A program made the translations under genes and the position numbers. From Pseudonocardia sediminis (lineage in GTDB: Bacteria; Actinomycetota; Actinomycetes; Mycobacteriales; Pseudonocardiaceae): a DNA stretch of 64,000 nt. The notes beneath the pieces were generated by a model. It was given only the letters and a program-made list of their open reading frames with translations, searched no databases and was not told where the DNA came from. Shown here piece after piece: positions 39,501 through 48,113 of the stretch. Each line of letters starts with the position of its first letter. Position 1 is the stretch's first letter. The DNA is taken from the NCBI RefSeq assembly GCF_004217185.1, contig NZ_SHKL01000001.1, positions 6,198,001 through 6,262,000 of the forward strand. The letters run 5' to 3'.

Positions 39501-39977
39501 TCAGCCCGAGGCGGACGAGCTCGACGCGGCCGCGGCCGCCGTCTGCTGCTCCCACATCGTCAGCACGACGGCCACCACGAACACCTGCAGCGCCGGGCTC
39601 AGGCCGGGGAGCTCGGCGACGGCGCCGCCCTTCCACATGCTCGCCCGCCGGATCGACCCGACCTCGCGGTCGTCGACCACCAGCACCTGGTCCGCCTTCC
39701 ACATCGACGCCCGCCGGAACCGGAAGAGCCCCTCGGGGGAGTCGACCGTCCAGTTCCTGCGCCCGACCTTCTCCGCGGAGGCCACCTTGGCCTCGTTCTC
39801 GTCGGCCATCCCGTACTTGCCGCCCCACATGTTGGCGCGGATCCGGTAGGTGTGGCCGTCGAGGGAGAACGAACCCCCGGACGTCCACCACCGGGACTCG
39901 AACGTCGTGACGTCCCGCCCGTCGATGGTGATCCGGTAGGTCTTCGAGAACGCGCCGTCCTTGACCGCTCGCAGCAT
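39501..39977 (-). CDS. Beta-rich protein with repeated RRASMWK motif and C-terminal helix, unassigned
   Basis: A 158-residue protein. Short strands dominate residues 5-125 (KTYRITIDGRDVTTFESRWW, GKYGMADENEAKVASAEK), and the heptapeptide RRASMWK occurs twice, 20 residues apart, preceded in both by a strand; RIRANMWGGK earlier is a weaker copy. This repetitive beta layout recalls tubby/LURP-one-like barrels, but I cannot confirm it. One hydrophobic segment (LQVFVVAVVLTMWEQQ) near residue 130-145 is followed by an Ala/Ser tail, suggesting tail anchoring. No operon partner. Confidence 0.68.
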   Translation of the reverse strand: MLRAVKDGAFSKTYRITIDGRDVTTFESRWWTSGGSFSLDGHTYRIRANMWGGKYGMADENEAKVASAEKVGRRNWTVDSPEGLFRFRRASMWKADQVLVVDDREVGSIRRASMWKGGAVAELPGLSPALQVFVVAVVLTMWEQQTAAAAASSSSASG

Positions 39978-40077
39978 GGATCACATCACAGCATCGATGC
40001 GGCCGGCTCCACCACCACGAACCCGCACATGTCGTTCCGGACAGGTCGAGTACGGTCGGTCACGGGAGGTCCGTCCG

Positions 40078-40611
40078 ATGTCTCTGCGACACGCGCTGCT
40101 CGGCCTGCTCGCCGAGAAACCGGCCAGCGGCTACGAGCTGACCCAGGTCTTCGAGGCCAGCCTGCAGCGGTTCGCCTGGCACGCCCGGCACAGCCAGATC
40201 TACCCGGAGCTGAACAAGCTCGCCGACGAGGGCCTGGTCACCGTCGTCGGCAGCGGTGCCCGCAACCGGCGCACCTACGGGCTGACCGACGACGGCCGCG
40301 CCGAGCTGCACCGCTGGCTGCTCTCCCCGCCGGGCGCGCCGAGTGTGCGCAACGAGTCGGTGCTGCGGATGTTCCTGCTGACCGCACTGCCCCCGGACGA
40401 CGCGAAGGCGATGCTGGAACGCTTCCGCTCCGAGGGCGCCCACGTGGAGAAGGTCCTCGCCGAGATCCGCAGCGACGACTCGCCGGAGGCGGTGCTGGAG
40501 TTCGGCCAGCTCGCCGCCGAGTTCGGGCTGCGCTACTTCCGGATGCAGCAGGAGTGGGCATCGTGGGCGATCGACCAGCTTGAGAAGGCCACGCAGACCT
40601 CCCCGGGCTGA
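40078..40611 (+). CDS. PadR-family regulator
   Basis: The 177-residue protein is a classical PadR: MSLRHALLGLLAEKPASGYELTQVFEASLQRFAWHARHSQIYPELNKLADEGLVTVVGSGARNRRTYGLTDDGRAEL, then a helical C-terminal dimerisation domain. PadR proteins repress phenolic-acid or efflux genes. GGAGGT lies upstream of ATG 40078. No obvious target gene is in tandem with it. A 14-bp tandem repeat overlaps its stop codon. Confidence 0.9.
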   Translation: MSLRHALLGLLAEKPASGYELTQVFEASLQRFAWHARHSQIYPELNKLADEGLVTVVGSGARNRRTYGLTDDGRAELHRWLLSPPGAPSVRNESVLRMFLLTALPPDDAKAMLERFRSEGAHVEKVLAEIRSDDSPEAVLEFGQLAAEFGLRYFRMQQEWASWAIDQLEKATQTSPG

Positions 40612-40648
40612 CGACGCCGGGCTGACGACGCCGGGCTGACGACGCCGG
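40607..40648 (+). repeat. Tandem repeat, 14 bp x 3
   Basis: GCTGACGACGCCGG is repeated three times without change, the first copy containing the PadR stop codon TGA. It fills the gap to the convergent ogt gene; probably a slippage expansion of the gene end. Confidence 0.85.
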
Positions 40649-40662
40649 GCTCCCGCCGTCGC

Positions 40663-41166
40663 TCAGACCCCCAGCGTCAGCTGTCCGGCGCGGTCGCGGG
40701 ACTCGAGGTCGAGCAGGGCGCGCTTGGCCTCCGTCCCACCGGCGTAGCCGACCAGCCGCCCGTCCGCGCCGACGACGCGGTGGCAGGGCACCACCACCAG
40801 CACGGGGTTGCGGGCCATCGCCGCCCCGACCCGGCGCGGGCCGTCGGACGTCAGGCCCAGCCGCACCGCGAGCGCGCCGTAGGTCGTCGTGGCCCCGTGC
40901 CCGATCTCGTCGGTCAGTGTCTCCAGGATCGTGCGGTGCTCGCCGCCGACCCGGCCCAGGTCCACCGGCACCGTGAACCGTCGCAGCGTCCCGTCCGCAT
41001 AGGCGTCGAGCTCCCGGCGGGCCAGGTCGAGCACGGCGCGGGCCCGCGGCTCCGATGTGGACTCGACGTCGGCGGCTCCGAAGCGCACCCGCGTGAGGCC
41101 GCCGGCCGACGCCGTCAGCGCCAGCGTGCCGAACGGGGTGTCGTGCAGGATCTGTGCGGTACTCAT
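40663..41166 (-). CDS. ogt: Methylated-DNA-protein-cysteine methyltransferase
   Basis: The 167-residue protein has the alkyl-acceptor motif VVVPCHRVVG with Cys128, the helix-turn-helix-like segment TTTYGALAVRLGL and RRVGAAMARNP before it, and GYAGGTEAKRALLDLE after. It repairs O6-alkylguanine or O4-alkylthymine by suicide transfer. It contains only the Ogt-type domain, without the Ada N-terminal regulator. Convergent with the PadR gene. Confidence 0.96.
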   Translation of the reverse strand: MSTAQILHDTPFGTLALTASAGGLTRVRFGAADVESTSEPRARAVLDLARRELDAYADGTLRRFTVPVDLGRVGGEHRTILETLTDEIGHGATTTYGALAVRLGLTSDGPRRVGAAMARNPVLVVVPCHRVVGADGRLVGYAGGTEAKRALLDLESRDRAGQLTLGV

Positions 41167-41353
41167 GCCGGTCCGAACCCCTGACGTGCCGGGACGGTTG
41201 CACGGCGGTCACCGGGCGGCAGCGGCGGCACGATGCTGACCACCACGAACCAGATCAGCCCCCGACGCGGCGTGCACGCCGGCTACCGGACCCTCGGCGC
41301 CGCGGAGACGGGCCGCGCCCCCGGCCGGGCGGACGCGGGATGAGCGGGGCGGC

Positions 41354-41986
41354 TCAGCGCACCTGCAGGATCAGCATCCGGCAGTCCACGGACTGACCGG
41401 CCCGGTAGGGCTGCACGTCGGCCGAGACCATCTCCACGAGCTCCCCCGCGGCCAGCCGGTCGACCTCGGCACGGAAGCCGTCGGCCTCCCAGATGTCGTC
41501 GAGCACGGTCGCCACGACGTGCCCGCCGGAGCGCACGACCCGGACGAACTCGGCCAGCACGGACGGGCCGACGTGCCCGTGGGTCAGCGTGCCCACACAC
41601 ACCACGACGTCGTAGGAGTCGTCGGCGGCCGCGAGCGGCACGGTCAGGTCGGCGGTGTCCAGGTCGCGGTAGGCGCCGGTCGCCCGGGCGCGCTCCAGCA
41701 TGCCGGGCGAGAGGTCGAGCCCGTCGACCGTCGTGGCGCCGCGGCGGGCCAGCTCGACGCCGGCCAGCCCGGTGCCGCACCCGGCGTCGAGGATCACCGC
41801 GCCGGTGCCGGCGACGCGGACGACGGCGTCCGCGGCGTTGCCCGGGGCGACGTAGCCCTGCGTTTCGTCGGTGATGTCCGCGTCGAACGTGGCGGCCCAC
41901 TCGTCGTAGAGGGCGCGCGCGTCGTCGGTGCTGCTCAACGCGTACGCGCGGTCCAGGTACGGGTTGCCGCCGGTGCTCGTCGCCAT
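41354..41986 (-). CDS. Class I SAM-dependent methyltransferase
   Basis: A 210-residue methyltransferase with motif I VILDAGCGTGLAGVELARRG, an acidic residue in DGLDLSPGML and the core YDVVVCVGTLTHGHVGPSVLAEFVRVVRSGGHVVATV. The N-terminus (YLDRAYALSSTDDARALYDEWAATFDAD) is the Williams-Beuren/WBSCR27-like lead-in found in small-molecule methyltransferases. Between it and ogt lie 187 bp in which I see no gene. Substrate unknown. Confidence 0.88.
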   Translation of the reverse strand: MATSTGGNPYLDRAYALSSTDDARALYDEWAATFDADITDETQGYVAPGNAADAVVRVAGTGAVILDAGCGTGLAGVELARRGATTVDGLDLSPGMLERARATGAYRDLDTADLTVPLAAADDSYDVVVCVGTLTHGHVGPSVLAEFVRVVRSGGHVVATVLDDIWEADGFRAEVDRLAAGELVEMVSADVQPYRAGQSVDCRMLILQVR

Positions 41987-42121
41987 CCCCCGAGCATGAC
42001 TGATCGGCGACAGGAGGGGTACCGCGTCCGGGAGGGCGAAACGAGTTGATCTCCCTCAGCGAGTCCTCAGCGACGGCATGGTTGCATCGGCCAACGGTCG
42101 GAGCACGAACAGGAGGTCCCG

Positions 42122-42697
42122 GTGGAGGTCCATCGCAGCGTCATCGACGGCGTGCTGCAGTTCGTCCCGGTCCCGCACGTCGACGGGCACGGGTTCCGCA
42201 CCGTCACGTTCGACTCGGCGGTGGCGGCCGCGGCCGGCGTGGACCCGGGCCGGTTCATCCAGGACTCCCAGTCCCGCTCGATGCAGGGCGTCATCCGCGG
42301 CATGCACGGCCGGACCGGGAAGGGCGAGTCCAAGCTGGTCCGCTGTGCCCACGGAGCGATGCACGACGTCGTCGTCGACGCGCGGCCCGGCTCGCCGACG
42401 TTCGGCCGGGTGGCGACGTTCCTGCTCGACGACGTCGAGCGCCGTCACCTCTACATCCCGGCGGGCTGCCTGCACGGCTTCCAGGCGCTCAGCCCGACGG
42501 TCGACACGTGCTACCGGATCGACACCCCGCACGACCCGAGCGAGGACGTCTCGGTCCGGTTCGACGACCGGGCGCTCGGCATCCGCTGGCCGCTGCCGGT
42601 CGGGACGACGAGCGCCAAGGACCGGGCCGCCGGGACGTGGGCCGAGCTATGCACCCGGCTCGGCGTCGACACCCCGGCCGAACCGATCGCGAGCTGA
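42122..42697 (+). CDS. dTDP-4-dehydrorhamnose 3,5-epimerase (RmlC)-family protein
   Basis: A 191-residue cupin of the RmlC family: SRSMQGVIRGMHGR corresponds to RGLH(F/Y)Q, LVRCAHGAMHDVVVDARPGSPTFG to the second strand pair, and YIPAGCLHGFQALSP to the conserved P-x-G-x-x-H-G-F. The catalytic His (in RGMH) is present while the following Gln is Arg, so the sugar or isomerisation outcome may differ. AGGAGGT is 5 nt upstream of GTG 42122. No other rml genes are nearby. It is convergent with the DUF1707 gene, 4 nt away. Confidence 0.87.
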   Translation: MEVHRSVIDGVLQFVPVPHVDGHGFRTVTFDSAVAAAAGVDPGRFIQDSQSRSMQGVIRGMHGRTGKGESKLVRCAHGAMHDVVVDARPGSPTFGRVATFLLDDVERRHLYIPAGCLHGFQALSPTVDTCYRIDTPHDPSEDVSVRFDDRALGIRWPLPVGTTSAKDRAAGTWAELCTRLGVDTPAEPIAS

Positions 42698-42701
42698 GCT
42701 C

Positions 42702-43157
42702 TCAGGTCCCGCGTACGGCGGTGCGGGACCCGCACACCCCGGCGCCGGTGACGGTGCCGATCAGCAGCATCGCGCCCCACGGGCCGAACACCCAGACCGG
42801 CCAGAAGTAGCCCGGCGTGCCCTGGGCCAGCGCGATCATGCCCCAGATCAGCAGGCAGACCACGGTGGTCGCCAGCCAGTTCGCCCACATCACGGCCATC
42901 GCGACCCGAAGCCCGCGATGCGGGTCCGGCGAGCGACGCGGGCGGCCCGGGGCCGTCCGGCTGCGCACGCCCGGCAGGTCGGCGACGACGGCGTCGAGAT
43001 CACCGCGGGTGCGGGCCGCGTAGGCCGACCGCACGCGCTCCTCGAACTCGGCCAGCTCCAGCCGGCCGGCCCCGACGTGCTCGCCGAGCAGAGCGGCCGT
43101 CCGCTCCCGCTCGGCGTCGCCGATCCTCTGTTCCGCCGTCCTCTGCTGCTCGGTCAT
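42702..43157 (-). CDS. DUF1707 and 2TM domain protein
   Basis: A 151-residue protein with a DUF1707 head (RIGDAERERTAALLGEHVGAGRLELAEFEERVRSAYAARTRGDLDAVVADLPG) and two C-terminal membrane helices (AVMWANWLATTVVCLLIWGMIAL and YFWPVWVFGPWGAMLLIGTVT). It is the same architecture as the protein at 26573. ATG 43157 begins the domain. A TTGACA (minus strand, 43217-43222) with CAGACT 17 bp away is a fair promoter. Confidence 0.85.
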   Translation of the reverse strand: MTEQQRTAEQRIGDAERERTAALLGEHVGAGRLELAEFEERVRSAYAARTRGDLDAVVADLPGVRSRTAPGRPRRSPDPHRGLRVAMAVMWANWLATTVVCLLIWGMIALAQGTPGYFWPVWVFGPWGAMLLIGTVTGAGVCGSRTAVRGT

Positions 43158-43232
43158 CGCCGCCACCCCGCTCGATCCGTCCCGACCGGGTCGAGTCTGG
43201 AGTGACGGCGGCAACATGTCAACTCTTACATG

Positions 43233-43634
43233 TCATGTCCGGATCTTGCGGCGTTTGCGTCCCTTTCCGGGCGCGTCCGCCGCCAGCACCGACAGCGCGC
43301 ACAGCGCGCCCCAGCCGGCGGCGACCATCGTCGCCTTCTCCCGGCTGTTCTGGTCCGGCAGACCGGTGCCGAGGACCACGAGGTCGGCGATGTCCGCACC
43401 GACCCGCACCCCGATGGCGGTCTTGAGCGGCCACCCGGCCGGGGCGAACGCCATCGCGATCCCGGACGCGAGGTCGCGTCCGCCGATCGCACGGGTGAGC
43501 ACCTTCTGCGAGTCGTCGGCGGTCTCGTGGTCGCCGATCAGCCCGGTCGGGCGGGCGAAGAGTTCGGGCTTGGCGATGATCGCGACGCTGTAGGCGGCCG
43601 TGGCGGCGCCGAGCAGTCGGGGGAACCAGGTCAT
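43233..43634 (-). CDS. DUF4267-like membrane protein
   Basis: A 133-residue protein with hydrophobic helices at the start, near residues 65-90 and 105-125, and a Lys/Arg-rich tail (GKGRKRRKIRT). The polar segment TRAIGGRDLASGIAMAFAPAGW resembles small DUF4267-type membrane proteins; the match is from recall. ATG 43634. Divergent from the SDR gene. Confidence 0.65.
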   Translation of the reverse strand: MTWFPRLLGAATAAYSVAIIAKPELFARPTGLIGDHETADDSQKVLTRAIGGRDLASGIAMAFAPAGWPLKTAIGVRVGADIADLVVLGTGLPDQNSREKATMVAAGWGALCALSVLAADAPGKGRKRRKIRT

Positions 43635-43702
43635 GGATCCAGGTACCCCCATCGGCCCCGTCGTACCCCTACTGTCCGATCATCGACGACGGAAGGAACG
43701 CG

Positions 43703-44479
43703 ATGACGCGCTTCGACGGACATGTCGCCCTGGTGACGGGCGGCGCATCGGGCATCGGTGCGGCGATCGGCAGCCGCCTGCGCGGCGAGGGTGCCCACGT
43801 GGTCCTCGCCGACATCGACGCCGACGGCCTGGCCCGCGCGGCCGCCGCCGACCCGGACGTCGCGACGGTGGCCTGCGACGTCACCGACAGCGCCGCCGTC
43901 GAGGCCGCGGTCGCCGAGACCGTGCGCCGGTTCGGCCGGATCGACTCGGCGTTCGCGGTGGCCGGCGCGGCGCGGTTCGGCACGATCACCGACATCGCCG
44001 AGGACGACTGGACGTTCACCGTCGACCTCGTGCTGCGCGGCACGTTCCTCACCGTCCGCCACGCCGCGCGGGCGATGCGCGCGGCCGGCCACGGCGGGGC
44101 CGTGGTGATCGTGTCCTCGCTCAACGCCCACGTCCCGCTCTACGGCGGCAGCTCCTACGCCGCGGCCAAGGCGGCGAGCGAGAACTTCGCCAAGAGCGCC
44201 GCACTCGAGCTGGCCCCGCACGGGATCCGGGTGAACGCCGTCCTGCCCGGGCTCGTCGCCACCCCGTTGACGGCGCCGCTGCTCGGCGTCGAGAGCGTCA
44301 ACGCCGACTACCTCGCCCGGATCCCGGCGCGCCGGGCCGCGGACCCGTCCGAGATCGCGGGCCCGTGCCTCTACCTGGCCAGTGACGACGCGAGCTACGT
44401 CAACGGCACCAGCCTCGTCGTCGACGGCGGGTGGGAGATCACGAACTACCCGGACCTCGCGCCGCTGCTGGAGGGCTGA
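43703..44479 (+). CDS. SDR-family oxidoreductase
   Basis: A classical short-chain dehydrogenase of 258 residues: TGGASGIG cofactor motif at 12-19, the NNAG position reading VAGAA, catalytic Ser in VSSLNAH, and YAAAK with Tyr and Lys near 152-156. ADIDADG after the second strand has an Asp at its end, suggesting NAD(H). AAGGAA precedes the ATG. It is convergent with a PadR-like gene. Substrate not predictable. Confidence 0.93.
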   Translation: MTRFDGHVALVTGGASGIGAAIGSRLRGEGAHVVLADIDADGLARAAAADPDVATVACDVTDSAAVEAAVAETVRRFGRIDSAFAVAGAARFGTITDIAEDDWTFTVDLVLRGTFLTVRHAARAMRAAGHGGAVVIVSSLNAHVPLYGGSSYAAAKAASENFAKSAALELAPHGIRVNAVLPGLVATPLTAPLLGVESVNADYLARIPARRAADPSEIAGPCLYLASDDASYVNGTSLVVDGGWEITNYPDLAPLLEG

Positions 44480-44494
44480 CCCGGGTCCGCCGGC

Positions 44495-44995
44495 CTACAG
44501 CTCGTCGAGGAAGTCGACGGCGGCCCGCGCCGAGGCGTGCCGCCACGCGACGAGGACCCGGTCGAACGCCGACGCTCCGACCAGCTCGGCCTCCAGCGCG
44601 GTGACGATCGGGCCGAGCGCCGCGCGCTGGCGCTCGACCAGCGGCCCGGGGTCGCTGCCCTGCCGGTGGTGGATGGCGAGCTTGAGCAGGAGCTCCGAGC
44701 GCATGTCACGGACGTGCGGGACGGGCTCCTCCAGCCACCCGCGGACGGACTCGCGGCCCTGCGCCGTGGCCGTGTAGAGCGTGCGGGGCGGCCCGCCGGC
44801 GGCCTCGACGGCCTCCGCGGTGATCAGCGCGGACTCCTCGAGACGACCGATCGCCCGGTAGACGATCGGCCGCGGGATCTGCCAGACCCGCCCGATCTCG
44901 CCCTCGGCCGCGGTCAGTGCCGCGACGGCGAAACCGTGCACCGGACGCTCGGTGGTCACCGCCAGCACGGTCCACTCGGGCAGTCCGGGACGCAT
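44495..44995 (-). CDS. PadR-family regulator
   Basis: A 166-residue PadR protein. The winged helix reads PEWTVLAVTTERPVHGFAVAAL ... IPRPIVYRAIGRLEESALITAEAVEAAGGPPRTLYTATAQGRESVRGWL, and the C-terminal Vir_act_alpha-type helices follow (RSELLLKLAIHHRQG). ATG 44995 has GGAGGA directly upstream. It is divergent from the zinc alcohol dehydrogenase gene 89 bp away, which is the obvious candidate target. Confidence 0.9.
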   Translation of the reverse strand: MRPGLPEWTVLAVTTERPVHGFAVAALTAAEGEIGRVWQIPRPIVYRAIGRLEESALITAEAVEAAGGPPRTLYTATAQGRESVRGWLEEPVPHVRDMRSELLLKLAIHHRQGSDPGPLVERQRAALGPIVTALEAELVGASAFDRVLVAWRHASARAAVDFLDEL

Positions 44996-45083
44996 TCCTC
45001 CAGCGTAGGTGCAGCCGTATTCCCCACCGTGAGCTGTGCCGCTCCCGCGAGTGGCCCGACACATCGCCGGGTAGCCATGAGCT

Positions 45084-46127
45084 ATGCCAACGACGAACGT
45101 CATGATCACTGAAGGCGCCGAGAAGCCGTTCGAGCGCAGCACGATCGAGCGCCGCGACCCCCGTCCGAACGACGTCGTCATCGACATCAGGTTCGCGGGC
45201 ATCTGCCACTCCGACATCCACATGGCCCGCGACGAGTGGGGAGGCGGCATCTTCCCGATGGTTCCCGGCCACGAGATCGCCGGAGTCGTGTCACAGGTCG
45301 GCGACGACGTGACCCGCTACAAGGTCGGCGACCGGGTCGGCGTCGGATGCTTCGTCGACTCGTGCCGCGAGTGCGAGAACTGCAGGGCCGGCGAGGAGCA
45401 GTTCTGCCTCAAGGGTGAGATCCAGACCTACGGCATGAAGGACTACCAGGGCGACGTGACCTACGGCGGGTACTCCAGCTCGGTCGTCGTCGACGAGAAC
45501 TACGTGCTCGGCATCCCCGAGGGCATCGGTCTCGACGCCGCCGCCCCGCTGCTGTGCGCCGGCATCACCACCTACTCGCCGCTGAACCACTGGAACGCCG
45601 GCCCCGGCAAGAAGGTCGCGATCGTCGGCATGGGCGGCCTCGGGCACATGGGCGTCAAGATCGCGCACGCGATGGGCGCCGAGGTCACCGTGCTCAGCCA
45701 GACCCTGTCCAAGCAGGAGGACGGCGAGAAGTTCGGCGCCGACCACTACTACGCCACCTCGGACTCCACGACCTTCGACGAGCTGGCCGGCACCTTCGAC
45801 CTGATCGTCAACACCGTCTCCGCGTCGCTGCCGGTCGACTCCTACCTCGGCCTGCTGCGCGTCAACGGCGCGATGGTCAACGTCGGCGCCCCGGCCACCC
45901 CGAGCGAGTACATGGCGTTCTCGCTGATCATGGGACGCAAGACGCTGGCCGGCTCCAAGATCGGCGGCATCCGCGAGACCCAGGAGATGCTCGACTTCTG
46001 CGCGAAGCACGAGATCGGCGCCGAGATCGAGACGATCTCCGTCGACCAGGTCAACGAGGCCTACGACCGCGTCGTCGACTCCGACGTCCGGTACCGCTTC
46101 GTGATCGACACCGCGACCTTCGGCTGA
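45084..46127 (+). CDS. Zinc-dependent alcohol/aldehyde reductase (cinnamyl alcohol dehydrogenase type)
   Basis: A 347-residue MDR enzyme. Catalytic zinc ligands are in GICHSDIH and VPGHEIAG; the structural zinc site is CRECENCRAGEEQFC with four Cys. The coenzyme motif is VGMGGLGHMGVKIA; the following strand ends TVLSQTLSK, suggesting NADP(H). It resembles YahK/CAD-type aldehyde reductases. Codon use is more strongly biased to C-ending codons than in neighbours, hinting at high expression. Divergent from the PadR gene. Confidence 0.94.
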   Translation: MPTTNVMITEGAEKPFERSTIERRDPRPNDVVIDIRFAGICHSDIHMARDEWGGGIFPMVPGHEIAGVVSQVGDDVTRYKVGDRVGVGCFVDSCRECENCRAGEEQFCLKGEIQTYGMKDYQGDVTYGGYSSSVVVDENYVLGIPEGIGLDAAAPLLCAGITTYSPLNHWNAGPGKKVAIVGMGGLGHMGVKIAHAMGAEVTVLSQTLSKQEDGEKFGADHYYATSDSTTFDELAGTFDLIVNTVSASLPVDSYLGLLRVNGAMVNVGAPATPSEYMAFSLIMGRKTLAGSKIGGIRETQEMLDFCAKHEIGAEIETISVDQVNEAYDRVVDSDVRYRFVIDTATFG

Positions 46128-46249
46128 TCCCCGTGGGCGTCGGAGATTGAGACGCCCGCCGGCTGTCGCCGCGTGGAAGACTGCGCGGCGACATCCTTCT
46201 CTCTGCGGTCCGTCGTGACCGGAGGAACCGACTCATTGCGGAGGTACCC

Positions 46250-46576
46250 GTGATCCTCATCGTGCTCAAGGCCCAGATCCGTCCGGACAAGCGCGAGGAG
46301 TGGCTCTCCGGGATCTCGGAGTACAAGAAGAACGTGAACTCCGAGCCGGGCAACATCTCCTTCGACTACCACGAGAACTTCGAGAAGCAGAACGAGTTCG
46401 TCATCGTGGAGGTCTTCAAGGACGACGCGGCCGGCGGGGAGCACGTCAAGACCGACCACGCACAGAAGTTCTTCGACTTCATGGGGACCGTCGTCCCGGA
46501 GAAGCCGCTGATCAACTTCCAGAGCGAGGACGGCAAGGACGCCTGGGTCGAGATGGGCGAGGTCACTCCCCGCTAG
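46250..46576 (+). CDS. Antibiotic biosynthesis monooxygenase (ABM)-domain protein
   Basis: The 108-residue protein is a single ABM ferredoxin-like domain (ILIVLKAQIRPDKREEWLSGISEYKKNVNSEPGNISFDYHENFEKQNEFVIVEVFKDDAAGGEHVKTDHAQKFFDFMGTV). The His near the end of the helix (TDHAQKFF) is the residue seen in quinol monooxygenase and haem-binding relatives. GAGGT lies 5 nt before GTG 46250. It follows the alcohol dehydrogenase gene by 122 bp and is closed by a hairpin. Confidence 0.9.
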   Translation: MILIVLKAQIRPDKREEWLSGISEYKKNVNSEPGNISFDYHENFEKQNEFVIVEVFKDDAAGGEHVKTDHAQKFFDFMGTVVPEKPLINFQSEDGKDAWVEMGEVTPR

Positions 46577-46586
46577 GGACCGGACC

Positions 46587-46628
46587 CACGACGGGGCGGC
46601 GGCCACACGGCTGCCGCCCCTCGTCGTG
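46587..46628 (+). terminator. Hairpin terminator
   Basis: CACGACGGGGCGGC pairs with GCCGCCCC-TC-GTCGTG (one 2-nt bulge) around a 12-nt loop, 10 nt after the ABM gene stop. Confidence 0.8.
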
Positions 46629-46673
46629 TCCGGGTCTTGTGCCGGGCCCCACCCTTCCGTAGCTTGAGTTTCT

Positions 46674-48104
46674 GTGAGCAACTCAGAGCGGCGGACACCG
46701 CACCCGACGGCGGTGCTGGTGATCGTGTCCTCGGCGGCGTTCCTGTCCAGCCTGGACCTGTTCATCGTCAACATCGCGTTCCCGGACATCCGGGCCGACT
46801 TCCCCGGCTCCGACCTCGGCACGCTGTCCTGGGTGCTCAACGGCTACACGGTCGTGTTCGCCGCGTTCCTGGCCCTGGCCGGGCGGATGGCCGACCGGTT
46901 CGGACACCGGCGGGTGTTCCTGATCGGGCTGGCCGTGTTCACCCTGGCCTCGGCCGCGTGCGCCGCGGCACCGTCGGTGGGCACGCTCGTCGCCGCCCGC
47001 GCGGTGCAGGCGATCGGCGCGGCGATGGTCGTCCCGACGTCGCTGTCGCTGCTGCTCGCGGCCTACCCGGCCGAGCACCGCGGACGGGCCGTCGGCATGT
47101 GGGCCTCGATCGGCGCGGTCGCCGCCGCGCTCGGGCCGCCCATCGGCGGGCTGCTCGTGGCCGCGTCCTGGCGGTGGGTGTTCCTGGTGAACCTGCCGGT
47201 CGCGGCCGCCGCACTGGTCGCCGGTGCGCTCCTGCTGCGCGAGTCCGACCGGGCCCGGATCGGGGTACCCGACGTCGCCGGTGCGGTCGGGCTGGTCGCC
47301 GGCGTCGGCGCGCTGGCCTGGGCGCTCGTCCGGGCCCCGGACGCGGGCTGGACCGACCCGCTGACCCTCGGCGCGCTCGTTCTCGCGGTCGCCGCGCTGG
47401 CCTGGGTCGTGCGGCGCTCGCGACGCCACCCCGTCCCGGCCCTGGACCTCGACGTGCTGCGGGTGCCGGCGATCGCGCTGTCCGGGCTCGCGATGCTCGT
47501 GTTCACCGCCGGGTTCGCCGCGATGCTGTTCGTCAACGTGCTGTTCCTGACCGGGACCTGGTCCTACTCCGAGCAACGGGCCGGGCTGGCACTGGCGGCG
47601 GGGCCGCTGGTCGTCGTCGTGGTCGCGCGGGGCAGCGGGTGGCTGGTCGGGCGGTTCGGGATCGGCGCCGTCGCCGCGGCGGGCGGGCTCGCGTTCGCAC
47701 TCGGGCCGCTGTGGTGGGCGCTGCGACTGGGCCCGTCGCCGGACTATCTGCTCGGGATGCTGCCCGGCCAGCTCCTGACCGGGCTCGGGGTGGGGCTGAT
47801 CCTGCCGTCGCTGTCCGGCGCGGTCGGGGCCGTGCTGCCCGCGCGGCAGTGGGGGTCGGGGTCGTCGCTGATCAACACCGCCCGGCAGGTCGGTGCCGTG
47901 CTCGGGATCGCGTTGCTCGTCCTCGTCCTGGGCACCGCGGGCGGGACCGGGACCGACCTGCCCGCGATGCGCGACGGCTGGGTGATGCTGGTCGCCGCCG
48001 GGGTGCTGACCGCCGTGCTGGCCGGGGCGCTGGCCGTCACCGGGCGCGCGGTGGGACGGGCCGCGGGCAGCGCGGACCCGGTCCCGGCGGCGTCGGATGC
48101 GTAG
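46674..48104 (+). CDS. MFS drug-resistance exporter, DHA2 (14-TM) type
   Basis: A 476-residue transporter with about 14 hydrophobic segments. Motif A is ADRFGHRRVFL and motif C is IGAVAAALGPPIGGLLVAASWRWVFLVNLPVA, both as in EmrB/QacA proteins, which export drugs by proton antiport. SSLDLFIVNIAFPDI in TM1 holds the motif D1 Asp. GTG 46674. The HxlR-type regulator gene begins 9 nt after the stop and likely controls it. Confidence 0.93.
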   Translation: MSNSERRTPHPTAVLVIVSSAAFLSSLDLFIVNIAFPDIRADFPGSDLGTLSWVLNGYTVVFAAFLALAGRMADRFGHRRVFLIGLAVFTLASAACAAAPSVGTLVAARAVQAIGAAMVVPTSLSLLLAAYPAEHRGRAVGMWASIGAVAAALGPPIGGLLVAASWRWVFLVNLPVAAAALVAGALLLRESDRARIGVPDVAGAVGLVAGVGALAWALVRAPDAGWTDPLTLGALVLAVAALAWVVRRSRRHPVPALDLDVLRVPAIALSGLAMLVFTAGFAAMLFVNVLFLTGTWSYSEQRAGLALAAGPLVVVVVARGSGWLVGRFGIGAVAAAGGLAFALGPLWWALRLGPSPDYLLGMLPGQLLTGLGVGLILPSLSGAVGAVLPARQWGSGSSLINTARQVGAVLGIALLVLVLGTAGGTGTDLPAMRDGWVMLVAAGVLTAVLAGALAVTGRAVGRAAGSADPVPAASDA

Positions 48105-48113
48105 CCTGTAACC

